Source: Pirellulales bacterium
GTDB lineage: Bacteria > Planctomycetota > Planctomycetia > Pirellulales > JACPPG01
Direction: 5' to 3'
Length of the DNA stretch: 64,000 bases
Assembly (NCBI GenBank): GCA_036499395.1
Contig: DASYDW010000068.1
Location: 1-64,000, forward strand
The translations under genes and the position numbers were made by a program. Each line of letters starts with the position of its first letter. Position 1 is the first letter of the stretch. Positions 26,693 to 35,113 of the stretch are shown piece after piece. The notes beneath the pieces are model-generated. The model was given only the letters and a program-made list of their open reading frames with translations, searched no databases and was not told where the DNA came from.

Positions 26693-27904
26693 CTACAGCC
26701 AGCGGCGGAAGTAATACGCGCAACCGTCGAACAGACGCTGCCAAAAGCCGTGCCGAGCACAGTCTTCGGACGTGACCGGATGGCTTTCGGCGATTTCGGT
26801 CTGACAGATGTCGATCATCGCCTGGGCCATGGCGCGCGAGCGGATTACGGCTACGAATTCGAGATTGATTTCCAGGCTGCGCGAATCGAGGTTGCACGAG
26901 CCGACCACGGTCCAGCGGTCGTCGACGACCATCGCCTTGCTGTGCAGCATCGAACGTTGCCGCTCGAAGACTTCGATATCGTGCGCCAGCAATCGTGAAT
27001 ACAGGTAGCGCGTGGCGCGCTGCACCAGGGGAACGTCGCTGGTGCCTGGGACGACGATGGCGACTCGGGCGCCGCGGTGCCGGGCACGATAGATTGTGCG
27101 TAGTATGCGCCCCGTTGGCAGGAAGTAGGCCATCGAGAACAGGACTTGCGCACGTGCCAGGCCGATAATACGCGTAAAGACGCGCTCGGCGCGCGAAAAT
27201 GCCAGGCCGGGGCCGCTATCGTAGAAACGGATGAAATCGTGCGTGCCTCGCGGTAAGCGCACGCGGCGATAAGCGCGTGGGCGGCGGTCAACATGTTCGT
27301 GATGGGCCCGCATCCAGGAACGCTCGAAGCTTTCGGCAACGTCGGCGACCTGCTGCCCGACCATGCGCACGTGTACGTCGCGCCAGCCGCCAGCTTCGGC
27401 CAGATCGCGCCGCTGCTGACGGCGCGTGGGGGGCGGCATGGTATCGACGATGTTCATGCCGCCGAAGAAGGCCACACGGTCGTCCAGGATCAGCAGCTTG
27501 CGATGATTGCGGCGATTCAGGATTTCGAAGAACGACAGTTTGCGCAGCGCGTACAGAAACGAATGAAAAGCATGTATCTTCACACCGGCCTCTTGCATGG
27601 CCGAAAGCAGCGGGATCGATGTGCCCTGGCTGCCGATCGCGTCGTATATCAGTCGCACGTCGAGTCCGGCCTGGGCGCGGTCGATCAACGCCTGGGCGAT
27701 TAGTTGTCCGGCGGCGTCGCTGGCGAAAGTGTACGACTCGAGCCATACACGCGATTGCGCAGCGCGAATGTCGGCCGCCATGCGCTCGATCATTGGCGCC
27801 GATTCGACAAACAGCGTCAGTTCGTTGCCGGCGACCGTGATCATGGGGGCGTCGGCCGTGCCGGCGGTGTGCTCAGTGCTGTGCGACAGGTACGCATGGC
27901 TCAT
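26693..27904 (-). CDS. Phospholipase D-like protein, cardiolipin synthase type
   Basis: 403 residues from the ATG at 27904; an in-frame ATG at 28009 would add 35 without clear content. Two HKD motifs are present: HRKLLILDDRVAFFGG and HSKAMVVDDRWTVVGSCN, the second followed by SRSLEINLE. These form the joint active site of the PLD superfamily. Size and layout match the cardiolipin synthases ClsB/ClsC, which condense phosphatidylglycerol or other lipids at the inner membrane. Transmembrane helices of ClsA type are absent. The gene converges on the AAA ATPase with 22 bp between stops. A nuclease role cannot be excluded. Confidence 0.85.
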   Translation of the reverse strand: MSHAYLSHSTEHTAGTADAPMITVAGNELTLFVESAPMIERMAADIRAAQSRVWLESYTFASDAAGQLIAQALIDRAQAGLDVRLIYDAIGSQGTSIPLLSAMQEAGVKIHAFHSFLYALRKLSFFEILNRRNHRKLLILDDRVAFFGGMNIVDTMPPPTRRQQRRDLAEAGGWRDVHVRMVGQQVADVAESFERSWMRAHHEHVDRRPRAYRRVRLPRGTHDFIRFYDSGPGLAFSRAERVFTRIIGLARAQVLFSMAYFLPTGRILRTIYRARHRGARVAIVVPGTSDVPLVQRATRYLYSRLLAHDIEVFERQRSMLHSKAMVVDDRWTVVGSCNLDSRSLEINLEFVAVIRSRAMAQAMIDICQTEIAESHPVTSEDCARHGFWQRLFDGCAYYFRRWL

Positions 27905-28225
27905 GCTTCTATCGTAGACAGCCGGGCCGCGAAACATGTTCCGTGTTACCGCCGACTGGCTAGCTAGGGCCCGGAGTTTCGGCAGCATGGTCGGCAAATT
28001 CTGCACCATTGGAATCGCAGGGGCGCATATCAGCCAGTGATTTTTGAAACGAGAGGTTCGTGGCCATCCGAGATGAGGACACCCTGGGGGGCGTGGAATC
28101 GGTACTTGTCGGCGTCAGGAGGCCGGCTATCGTACCGAGGTGCGTTTCTGAAATACGGTGGGCCTGACCGCTTGAGGCGGGGCTGGTACCGTGGTCTGAT
28201 TCTCGATCTCAGGGCAATGTTCTTG

Positions 28226-28792
28226 ATGCCGGTGCGCGTCGTAAAACTTGGTGGCAGCTTGCTCGATATGCCGGATCTGGCGTCGCGCTTGCGGGCTTGG
28301 AATGCGGCACAATCGCCGTGCGATACTGTTTTGGTAGTTGGCGGCGGCAAGCTGGCCGATACAATTCGCCAGGCGCAAATCCAGCATGGCTTCAGCGACA
28401 GCGTGGCCCATTGGTTGTGCGTGCGCACGATGGCAATTCAAGGCGAGATGCTGTTAGCGATCCTGCCCGAGGCGCGTCTGTTAACAGGGATCGCGGCGGT
28501 AGGGCGTGGTGCGTCCCGGCTGTGGATTCTCGACGCGTGGCACTTTATGCGCGAAGACGATCGGCACCACACCTCAGCGCCGCTGCCGGAGTCGTGGGAC
28601 GTGACGAGTGATTCGATCGCCGCCCGGGCTGCAGAACTTTGCGGCGCGGATGAGCTTGTGCTACTGAAGAGCGCGCCGGCAGATGAACGATCGTTGATTG
28701 AATTGGCCGAATCAGAATATGTCGATCGATTCTTTCCGGAAGCGGCGCGCAGTCTCAATCGCGTTCGATTTGTCGATCTGCGCGGCGGTTGA
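28226..28792 (+). CDS. Amino acid kinase superfamily protein, MfnE-like
   Basis: 188 residues from the ATG at 28226, with an AGGG 11 bases upstream (the ATG at 28217 is possible). The fold signature is clear: VVKLGGSLLD at the start, VLVVGGGKLAD for the second glycine loop, and SWDVTSDSIAARAAELCGADELVLLKS towards the end. The W-x-V-T-S-D segment and short length resemble the archaeal MfnE furan-kinase group and its relatives in methylotrophs and planctomycetes with tetrahydromethanopterin C1 enzymes. No other gene of that pathway is in this window, so the assignment is tentative; generic uridylate/glutamate kinase would need more residues. Confidence 0.65.
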   Translation: MPVRVVKLGGSLLDMPDLASRLRAWNAAQSPCDTVLVVGGGKLADTIRQAQIQHGFSDSVAHWLCVRTMAIQGEMLLAILPEARLLTGIAAVGRGASRLWILDAWHFMREDDRHHTSAPLPESWDVTSDSIAARAAELCGADELVLLKSAPADERSLIELAESEYVDRFFPEAARSLNRVRFVDLRGG

Positions 28793-28836
28793 ACTGGACG
28801 GCATCCCTCGACGGAATCTTGATCGGGGCGGGCCGT

Positions 28837-29748
28837 TCAGCCCAAGCATCTTCGATGCTTTTGAATTCCCGCCGTCAGCAAAGCCAGTCCACCGAGTGCG
28901 GCGAGGATCAGCGTCGAGGGTTCAGGCACGGGGAGGTTCACGGCAACGATTTGTCCCGTAAAGATCACATCGAGCGGGACCAGGCCCGTATTCACCTGCA
29001 TGGTTACATTGATCGGAATGGTGACGCTCAAGTCGTTTGAGAACGAGCCATTCATCGTCGGCATATTCGTGTTGCTATATCCAGCGAGGCCCGCAGTGCC
29101 GTCCTGCAATGCGGAGCCGGTCTGGAAGTTCTGTGCTGGCGGATTGTAGTCGCTGTTACCGAAGTTGACGTTGTACGCCCAGTTACCAGCATCGAGCGAC
29201 ATCGTGAGGCCGCTGGCGTCGAGTGAATTGCCGTTGAGGAAGGCGGTTCCTTGCAAGCTGGCCAGCGCCGAATCGATCGCCGCATACCCGGCGGCGGACG
29301 CCGTGTTCAAATTGTAAAGATCGCCGGGGTTATTGGGGTCGCGGGGGATGATGAGAGTTAAGCCATAGTTGGCCGTCTGAGGATTTCCGATGTTCGGATC
29401 ATGGGGCGCGAGATCCGGAAGCGGGCTCGTCGTGCCCGGCGCCTGGTCTCCGCCGGTGGCGTTCGGATAGATACCGGACTGCGTGCCGAACGTGATCGAT
29501 CCTGGCGAAGAACTGATCGTGATGTAACTCGTATTGCTGAGGATATTCAAAGTTCCGCTGAGTGCCTCGAGGTCGCTTCCCGAAAACTGCGGAAGCGACA
29601 GCGGCTCGCCCGAGGATTGGACCGAAACCTGCAAGTAACTTTGCGTCGGGTCGATCGTGTACAGCATTCCTTGCGACACTTGCTCCCAGGTCGTAACGGC
29701 CAACACGCCGGCGACGCTGGCAAAAATTCGCGCGATGTTGCGTCGCAT
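28837..29748 (-). CDS. PEP-CTERM secreted protein
   Basis: 303 residues. An N-terminal signal sequence follows the basic MRRN start. The bulk is rich in Asn, Ser, Thr and Gly, with beta-strand character and no known catalytic motif. The C-terminus is a complete PEP-CTERM sorting signal: VPEPS, a hydrophobic helix (TLILAALGGLALLTAG) and basic IQKHRR. Such proteins are processed by exosortase and placed at the cell surface or released. The tail and the DNA just beyond the stop are similar to those of the gene at 31236-31895, suggesting descent from one duplication. No exosortase gene is in the window. Confidence 0.88.
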   Translation of the reverse strand: MRRNIARIFASVAGVLAVTTWEQVSQGMLYTIDPTQSYLQVSVQSSGEPLSLPQFSGSDLEALSGTLNILSNTSYITISSSPGSITFGTQSGIYPNATGGDQAPGTTSPLPDLAPHDPNIGNPQTANYGLTLIIPRDPNNPGDLYNLNTASAAGYAAIDSALASLQGTAFLNGNSLDASGLTMSLDAGNWAYNVNFGNSDYNPPAQNFQTGSALQDGTAGLAGYSNTNMPTMNGSFSNDLSVTIPINVTMQVNTGLVPLDVIFTGQIVAVNLPVPEPSTLILAALGGLALLTAGIQKHRRCLG

Positions 29749-29893
29749 TAGCGACCCCCCCTATTAAATGTCGAGACTTCGTTATTCACGAGAAGTTAAA
29801 TGTAGATTCTGCCGCGGCAGCACGTGCTCGTCAAAGGAAAACGTACTTTTCCTGAGAAATAAATGTGACTGAATTATCGTCCTGCAAATCCGC

Positions 29894-29920
29894 GCTGCTG
29901 GACCAGCCAGTAGTGGTCCC
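29894..29920. repeat. Diverged CTGCTGG/CCAGTAG hairpin
   Basis: GCTGCTGGACC followed by AGCCAGTAGTGGTCCC, lying between the PEP-CTERM and lipoprotein genes. It is a weaker copy of the 25333-25358 unit, with two changed bases in the right arm. Confidence 0.5.
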
Positions 29921-29960
29921 CTGTTGGAAGAAGCGAGGTCGCGAGGCAGCCGAATGAACT

Positions 29961-30407
29961 TTAGTTCGCTGCGCCTTCTTGGGCTTTCTTGGCACGGTCG
30001 GCGGTAATCTCGGCTGCGTTGACGAGATCACGCTGGCGGGCGATTTTTTCGGCCGCGGCCTTGGCTTGGACTTCCAGCGGTGCGAGTTCGGCGCGTGATT
30101 TTTCGATCTGCCCGTTCAACTTTTCCAGAGTCGAGTCTCTGCCGGGAGTTCCCTCTTCTTGCAATTCGGCGTGCGCCTTCTCGCGTTGCAGAGCTACGTC
30201 GCTCTCGACCAAGGGGGTGTATTTCTGCATGACTTCGGCCAGGTCCTTTTCGGCCTTTTCAAACGATTGCTTCTCGACGTCCAGGGCTTGCAAGGCATCT
30301 TCGTACGAGAGCTGCTTTGGTTCTTCGCGCGGCGGCTCGATCTTTTTGGCCGCCTGCCCGCAACCGATCGTGAAAATCAAGATGACGATCGTTGCTAGCC
30401 GCTGCAT
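29961..30407 (-). CDS. Coiled-coil lipoprotein
   Basis: 148 residues from the ATG at 30407, chosen because GGGAG lies about 8 bases before it and because the product then starts with a lipoprotein signal: MQRLA, a hydrophobic stretch and the lipobox IGC (Cys about 16). The mature protein is charged and helical, rich in Glu, Lys, Ala and Gln with heptad spacing from about residue 35 to the end, so it probably forms a coiled coil anchored to a membrane. No named family is recognised. A longer frame to 30452 would place the lipobox internally and is rejected. Confidence 0.7.
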   Translation of the reverse strand: MQRLATIVILIFTIGCGQAAKKIEPPREEPKQLSYEDALQALDVEKQSFEKAEKDLAEVMQKYTPLVESDVALQREKAHAELQEEGTPGRDSTLEKLNGQIEKSRAELAPLEVQAKAAAEKIARQRDLVNAAEITADRAKKAQEGAAN

Positions 30408-30621
30408 GACTGGACTCCCGAGTGGACCGTTTGCGTGCAATACCAGCGGCATCGTAGGCGATTGCTATCCGAGACGGAAGCGGGAATAGCAAACTGCCAA
30501 GCTGCGCATCGCACGTTGGCGAACTGAAAAAGGCGATCCGTCGAGCCGGGGCAGATAACCCGACGGACCGCTGCCATCTTGCGATGGCCCGAACAATTGG
30601 ATCAAGCCATCTCGCTCGACG

Positions 30622-30828
30622 TTACAAATCCAGGACCGCGTCGACGGCCATTTTCAGTTCCTTGATCGTCGCTGCGCGCAGGTTCCATACACGAGTCTTG
30701 CGAACCGCGGTGCAGTAGAACTCGCGACCTGTTTCCGGGCAGGTTTTGTCACGCTACCGCAGATAAAGCTCGACGCCTCGATAGACATCCACCGGTTGCG
30801 CCACGTCGTCGGGATCCACGAACTGCAT
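30622..30828 (-). pseudogene. Small gene interrupted by an in-frame TAG
   Basis: One frame runs 24 codons from an ATG at 30828, meets TAG at 30754-30756, and continues in the same frame for 43 codons to TAA at 30622. Both parts look coding: the first reads FVDPDDVAQPVDVYRGVELYL and the second, in two parts, CPETGREFYCTAVRKTRVWN and LRAATIKELKMAVDAVLDL. The ATG is 5 bp after the stop of the DUF3606-like gene on the same strand. A gene of about 67 residues with a recent nonsense change, or a sequencing error, explains this best. The family is not recognised. Confidence 0.5.
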
Positions 30829-30833
30829 CGCTA

Positions 30834-31025
30834 TCAAGTCTGCTGCAAACGGTGCAGGAACATGGCTACGTCTTTGAAACGTGGCCCCACCATCTGCACG
30901 ACCTTTTTGAGTACGGCGGCGCTCACGTGGAAGCGTTTCGTCCAGAAGGCCATTTCGTCTGGGCAAGCTACGTCGACAATCGTGTGATTTTCAGGCCAGG
31001 TGATAGTTTGTCGGGCTGTTGGCAT
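30834..31025 (-). CDS. Small DUF3606-like protein
   Basis: 63 residues. The start at 31025 is chosen for its strong GGAGGA six bases upstream. The sequence has the DUF3606 pattern: a short strand, then W-T-K-R-F-H-V-S as in 'W..KFGVS..EL', then LKKVVQMVGPRFKDVAMFL, comparable to the 'AV..VG.....V...L' end of the family. DUF3606 proteins are small, basic and of unknown function, often found on plasmids or near mobile DNA. The broken gene 30622-30828 follows by 5 bp. Confidence 0.65.
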   Translation of the reverse strand: MPTARQTITWPENHTIVDVACPDEMAFWTKRFHVSAAVLKKVVQMVGPRFKDVAMFLHRLQQT

Positions 31026-31235
31026 TGGATCCTCCGATTGATTGGCAGCCATGCGGAGATGAAGCAAAGCCCGTGCCATGCAGAGCCATTGTTCGCGAGT
31101 GGCGCGCTGGAATGGCGCAAAAGGAAGCCGTGCCGCGGCCCTCGAAGTCGGGGCGCGTGATGAGCGGTTCGATTGCCGCGTGGCCGGTTGAGCTGACAGA
31201 TAACCTTCGACGGAATTCCGATCCGGTAGTTCCGC

Positions 31236-31895
31236 TTAGCGAGGGCATCTCCGACGCTTTTGAATTCCTGCCGCCAGCAATATCAGCCCGCCGAGTGCGG
31301 CGGGGGCGACAGCGGAAGGCTCGGGCACAAGCGATCCGTAAGTCAATGATGTGATTTGGATTTTGCCCGGACTGAAGTCGTCACCGGCGAGGATGGTGAT
31401 GTTGAGATCAGGTAATGCTCCCACGTCACCAGTGTGGGTTAACACGCCGTCCTGATAGAGGCGAACGTCGCCGTCCGCGTCCTTTTCGAGGCGGAGCGTG
31501 TACGAGACATCGGTCAGGTACGAATCGTCGGAAACTTGTTGAGAATTGGTGAGTTGGCTGCCGTACATCTCGAACTGGCGAATGAAACCCTCGTTGCCAA
31601 TGTACAGCTGATCGAATACCCCATGAAGGCGAAATCGCATTCCCTCGAGTACGGTGACCTGCACCTGCAAGAAGAAGGAATCCGACGACAGCGGCGTGTC
31701 ATACGTTAGATAGCTCTCTGCGTCGGCCGTGTCGGTATTCTGCAGAATTCCGCCAGCTCCGGACCACGTCGCGGGGCCATGTACCGTAAAACCATTTAGG
31801 TCGGTGCCGTCGTAAAGTTGCAGCGTTGTTGCGAGCGCGTTGCCCTGAATGCTTAATAAGGCACAAACGCATAACAATAAATTAGTACGCCGCAT
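31236..31895 (-). CDS. PEP-CTERM secreted protein, LamG-like
   Basis: 219 residues from the ATG at 31895, where the basic MRRTN and a hydrophobic run (LLLCVCALLSI) make a signal peptide ending near ALA. The body has jelly-roll character (LYDGTDLNGFTVHGPATW, FFLQVQVTVLEGMRFRLHG, YTLRLEKDADGDVRLYQDG), resembling the DUF1080/LamG sugar-binding type. The C-terminus is a full PEP-CTERM signal: VPEPS, a hydrophobic helix, and IQKRRR. It shares its sorting tail and about 30 bp beyond the stop with the gene at 28837. No strong ribosome site is seen. Confidence 0.85.
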   Translation of the reverse strand: MRRTNLLLCVCALLSIQGNALATTLQLYDGTDLNGFTVHGPATWSGAGGILQNTDTADAESYLTYDTPLSSDSFFLQVQVTVLEGMRFRLHGVFDQLYIGNEGFIRQFEMYGSQLTNSQQVSDDSYLTDVSYTLRLEKDADGDVRLYQDGVLTHTGDVGALPDLNITILAGDDFSPGKIQITSLTYGSLVPEPSAVAPAALGGLILLAAGIQKRRRCPR

Positions 31896-32121
31896 CAATG
31901 GAATGCTATGGGTGTTGTCGACAAAGGGAGACGGCAACGCGTCTACGTAGTTCTGAAGTGTATACGCAGAACACGTGCGGGTCGACGTTTTGGAGATGGC
32001 AAACGGCGCGGACTTTTGGAGTGCGTGGCGACTAGCCAGGCGGGAAGCGCTGGCCGTCAGAGAAAACCAATCGCAGCGGCGTTGGCATTCATCGCGCGGT
32101 GCGTGCTCGCGACACGGCGGC

Positions 32122-32325
32122 CTACGGTGTGTCCAGCGCGATATCGATCTTCACTTGCATCTCGCGGAGAGAATCCGCTTTGAACGTGTAAGTTCTCATC
32201 GCAGTGCGCACCACGCTGCGGAACATAAACGTGCCGTCGGCCTTTGTGTGCCTGAAGATCGGGTTGTCGCGGTGCTCGGCAAATGCCGTGGCAGGGTCCG
32301 CAGTGGCGGATGTTTTTGTACGCAT
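32122..32325 (-). CDS. Small hypothetical protein
   Basis: 67 residues, basic, with no signal peptide or membrane helix. The content (RDNPIFRHTKADGTF, MRTYTFKADSLREMQ) looks coding rather than random, but no family is recognised and the ribosome site is weak. It lies alone between a PEP-CTERM gene and the peptidase-dehydrogenase fusion, in a stretch of small and broken genes. Confidence 0.45.
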   Translation of the reverse strand: MRTKTSATADPATAFAEHRDNPIFRHTKADGTFMFRSVVRTAMRTYTFKADSLREMQVKIDIALDTP

Positions 32326-32395
32326 TTTGGCATTCGACCTGGCGTGAGGACTGGTTGTCGCGACTCACAGAACTGTAGGTCGTGAATTGCGCAGG

Positions 32396-32434
32396 AAAAA
32401 GCCGCACAGGCGGTAAATTACCGGCCCGGCGGCT
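32396..32434 (-). terminator. Likely intrinsic terminator of the peptidase-dehydrogenase gene
   Basis: Read on the minus strand, AGCCGC pairs with GCGGCT around an inner GGTAA/TTACC hairpin, and a run of five T follows directly. It begins about 100 bp after the stop of the gene ending at 32535. Confidence 0.6.
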
Positions 32435-32534
32435 CTGACTTCGTTTTTCGTGGGCGAAGGGTCTGCGCAGCCTATTAAATATAGGCCAAGTATCGGCGGT
32501 GGCAGACCGTTGGCCGACTGACCGTATCCGGTAA

Positions 32535-34589
32535 CTAGACGAACGTATTCCACGGCACGTTCAGCGTCTCAGCCACTTGCGTGATCTGACCCCAGGTCAT
32601 GTCGTCCAACTCGATGCCGCGGGCGGTGCGGGCGAAGCGGGTTAGTTCCTCGGGTTCGCCAGGCATGAGGATTTCGCCGTCGGGCGTCACGGTGCGGGAG
32701 CTCTTGACGAAGTCGATGTATTGGCGGACTTCGTTCGCGAAAACGTCCTCGTTCTGGAATTTCAGAGGGTCGATCGTGATCGTGAACATGGCCTGCTCCA
32801 GACGCGGGACGCCGGTGCGCGAACAGCCGCCGCCGGTCAGCGCTCCGGCCAGCATTTCGACCATCACACCCAGACCGAAGCCTTTGTGCCCACCGACGGG
32901 CAAGATTGCGCCAGGCGGATCGGCGTAAAACACGCGCGGGTCGTTCGTCGGCTTGCCGTCGGCGTCGATGATTGAATTGTCGGGAACGAATTGACCCTTG
33001 TTGAACGCGACGCGAATTTTGCCTTCGGCAATCGCGCAGGTCGACATATCAACCAACAGTGGCTTCGCGCCGCGCACCGGCACCGCGATCGCGATCGGAT
33101 TTGCCGACAAGCGACGATCAATGCCGCCCGTGGGGGCGACGAGAATTCCTCCGCCCGAGGTGTTTACGAACGAGAGCGACACGAGTCCCGCCTCGGCCGC
33201 CATTGTGGCCCAAGCGCCGACGCGTCCCACATGCCCTGAGTTGAACAGGGCCACGGCCGCGATGCCATGCTGCCGGGCCAGCTTGATGGCTAGATCCGTG
33301 GCGTGCCGCGCCATCACCTGGCCATAACCGAGCTGACCGTCCAAGACGCCGATCGACCCGGCTTCGAGCACGGTGCGCGGTGTTTGATTGGGAACGAGTT
33401 TGCTTTCGCGCACCCAGTTGATATAGGGAGCGATGCGGATCACGCCGTGCGAATCGTGGCCGACGAGGTTGGCCTCGACCAGGTGCTCGCTGACGGCGGC
33501 GGCCTCGTCGGCGTTAGAGCCAGCGGCCTGAAAGATGGCGGTGACCAGCCGCTCGAGCGGCCCCTTTTGAATGAGCATCGGCGAGAGTCCTGCGCGGGTG
33601 TGGGCGTCGCCAACCGTTGGGCAACGCGGCAAGTGCGATAGTGTAACGGCTGTGGTGCCGGTGGCAAACGACCCAGATTGTTGCTCGAGGCCGCGCTGGC
33701 GAACGTATTCGTTCCAGGCGGTTTCGAGCTGCGCGATGTTCTTAATATCGTAGGTCGAGGCCAGCGCACGGTCATAACCATCGCGCACGACCAGCCGGGC
33801 GAACTCGACGACTTTTTGTTGGCCGGCGCGATCGACCAGAAAGTTCAGCAGCGACAGGCTTTGTCCGTAGAAGACTGCCATTCGATCGCCAGCAGGATAA
33901 TCGTCGAGAGTCAGAAGATCGACCAGGCGGAACTGCCGGCCCGCGGCAAGCGCCGTCTGCAAATCGCGCAGGTGCAAGGCTTGCTTTGTACGCGGATCGG
34001 CCATTGTTGCCATGCCTTCGTCGATCCAGCGCGGCAATGCACCGCGTTTAATGCGGCCCTCGACCGCCAGATGAACGAACTCGTGCGGCAGATTCTCCCA
34101 CCTGTTCGCGCGATCGGTGCGTGCGTCGATACGTCGAACGACGACCTGATCTCCCTCGCTCTTCGTCGTACATGCGGCAACCGTGCATTCTGCCAGCCGG
34201 CCGACGGCAGCGCGATAACTGGCCGGCGTGCAATGTAGCACGAGTGTGCATTTGGGCTGCCAATGTTTGGTTTCGTCCTCATTGAACCATTCAAGCATGA
34301 TGCGTGCCCGCATGGCTTCGCACTGCGCCGCGACCTGAGGCGCAACGGGCGCGGTGCCGAAAGCGTAAATGCGGAAGTTGGCCGTTTCCGTCACGTGCCA
34401 GTGAGCAGCCGGCGGCGGAGCATGGATCGTGCGCGGACATCGCCCGGCGGCCGTGGCCTGGATCGCGGCCGAGCTCGCAATGACGATGAGCAGGGTCAGT
34501 CGCAACGCACACTGTATGCAGACGCGACGTCTTCGAGAGACGCGTAATCGCGAAAATACAGACCAATAGCGCAGCAATTCGTCGGGCAT
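32535..34589 (-). CDS. Fusion of an HExxH peptidase and a malate/L-lactate dehydrogenase
   Basis: 684 residues from the ATG at 34589, with GAGGA six bases upstream (an earlier TTG is disfavoured). A signal or anchor helix lies near 28-46. Residues about 60-300 are a peptidase-MA-like gluzincin with HEFVH at 169-173 and the third ligand in WIDEG (Glu 191). From about 338 (MLIQKG) to the end is a full Ldh_2-type NAD(P)-dependent 2-hydroxyacid dehydrogenase with GHDSHGVIRI, GYGQVMARHA and GGHKGFGLGVMVE. The dehydrogenase family is normally cytoplasmic and stands alone, starting just where the second half begins. One frame spans both without a stop. Either a true fusion or a lost stop codon between two genes explains it. 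Confidence 0.8.
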   Translation of the reverse strand: MPDELLRYWSVFSRLRVSRRRRVCIQCALRLTLLIVIASSAAIQATAAGRCPRTIHAPPPAAHWHVTETANFRIYAFGTAPVAPQVAAQCEAMRARIMLEWFNEDETKHWQPKCTLVLHCTPASYRAAVGRLAECTVAACTTKSEGDQVVVRRIDARTDRANRWENLPHEFVHLAVEGRIKRGALPRWIDEGMATMADPRTKQALHLRDLQTALAAGRQFRLVDLLTLDDYPAGDRMAVFYGQSLSLLNFLVDRAGQQKVVEFARLVVRDGYDRALASTYDIKNIAQLETAWNEYVRQRGLEQQSGSFATGTTAVTLSHLPRCPTVGDAHTRAGLSPMLIQKGPLERLVTAIFQAAGSNADEAAAVSEHLVEANLVGHDSHGVIRIAPYINWVRESKLVPNQTPRTVLEAGSIGVLDGQLGYGQVMARHATDLAIKLARQHGIAAVALFNSGHVGRVGAWATMAAEAGLVSLSFVNTSGGGILVAPTGGIDRRLSANPIAIAVPVRGAKPLLVDMSTCAIAEGKIRVAFNKGQFVPDNSIIDADGKPTNDPRVFYADPPGAILPVGGHKGFGLGVMVEMLAGALTGGGCSRTGVPRLEQAMFTITIDPLKFQNEDVFANEVRQYIDFVKSSRTVTPDGEILMPGEPEELTRFARTARGIELDDMTWGQITQVAETLNVPWNTFV

Positions 34590-34708
34590 CTGGATCCTCG
34601 TGCGAGTATGCAAAAAGAGGCCGACTCGAGCAGGTCGGTCAATGACGCGACCCGCCCAAGCCGGCCTTCCTGGCTGAGGCGGCAGCCAAGAGTGTGCGAT
34701 GAGATGGC

Positions 34709-35113
34709 CTAACGTCCGGAATAGACGCCGAGGTCGGCCGGTTCGATCCGGCTTGACGCGAATTGGCGCGCCGCCGCCGCCGTCGTCGTTCTGGGCGTAA
34801 TGGCCGAGATATCAATGGCGTCGCAAAGTGACGAGACGAGAACTTTGCCGTCGCCGTGTTCGCCCGTGAAGGCACCTTTGACGATGTTCTCGATCGTCAC
34901 ATCGAGAGCACTGTCGGGAACAACAAGCTCGAGGCGCAATTGCGGCCGGTAAGGTATTGCGTAGTTCGCGCCGCGGTAACAAATGGCCGTGGCTGCGTGC
35001 GCGTCGTGCGTACGTACCTCGGAAACGTTAAAGTCCGAGAAGCCCAGGGTGACGAGCTTTTCTTTAACGCTTTCTAATCGATCTGAACGAATCACGGCTT
35101 CCAACTTATACAT
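34709..35113 (-). CDS. PII-family signalling protein with non-canonical T-loop
   Basis: 134 residues from the ATG at 35113, placed by AGGAGA about 7 bases upstream. The PII core is clear: MYKLEAVIRSDRLESVKEKL, the YRG-x-x-Y strand, QLRLELVVPD, and the B-loop-like TGEHGDGKVLV that binds ATP in GlnB/GlnK. The T-loop (about 34-50, HDAHAATAICYRGANY) lacks the GRQKG segment, and the usual uridylylated Tyr is not evident. The C-terminus extends about 20 residues beyond GlnB. It is the last of three genes and overlaps the 136-residue gene by 8 bp. The operon faces kdp, so a role in K+ control, rather than nitrogen, is inferred. Confidence 0.8.
   Translation of the reverse strand: MYKLEAVIRSDRLESVKEKLVTLGFSDFNVSEVRTHDAHAATAICYRGANYAIPYRPQLRLELVVPDSALDVTIENIVKGAFTGEHGDGKVLVSSLCDAIDISAITPRTTTAAAARQFASSRIEPADLGVYSGR

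Noticed and set aside
28037..28225. Extension of the MfnE-like frame to a GTG at 28037
   Set aside because: The extra 63 codons have no kinase similarity; the kinase fold begins at 28226 and an AGGG lies just upstream.
34589..34613. TTG start eight codons earlier for the peptidase-dehydrogenase fusion
   Set aside because: The ATG at 34589 has GAGGA at proper spacing; nothing supports the TTG.
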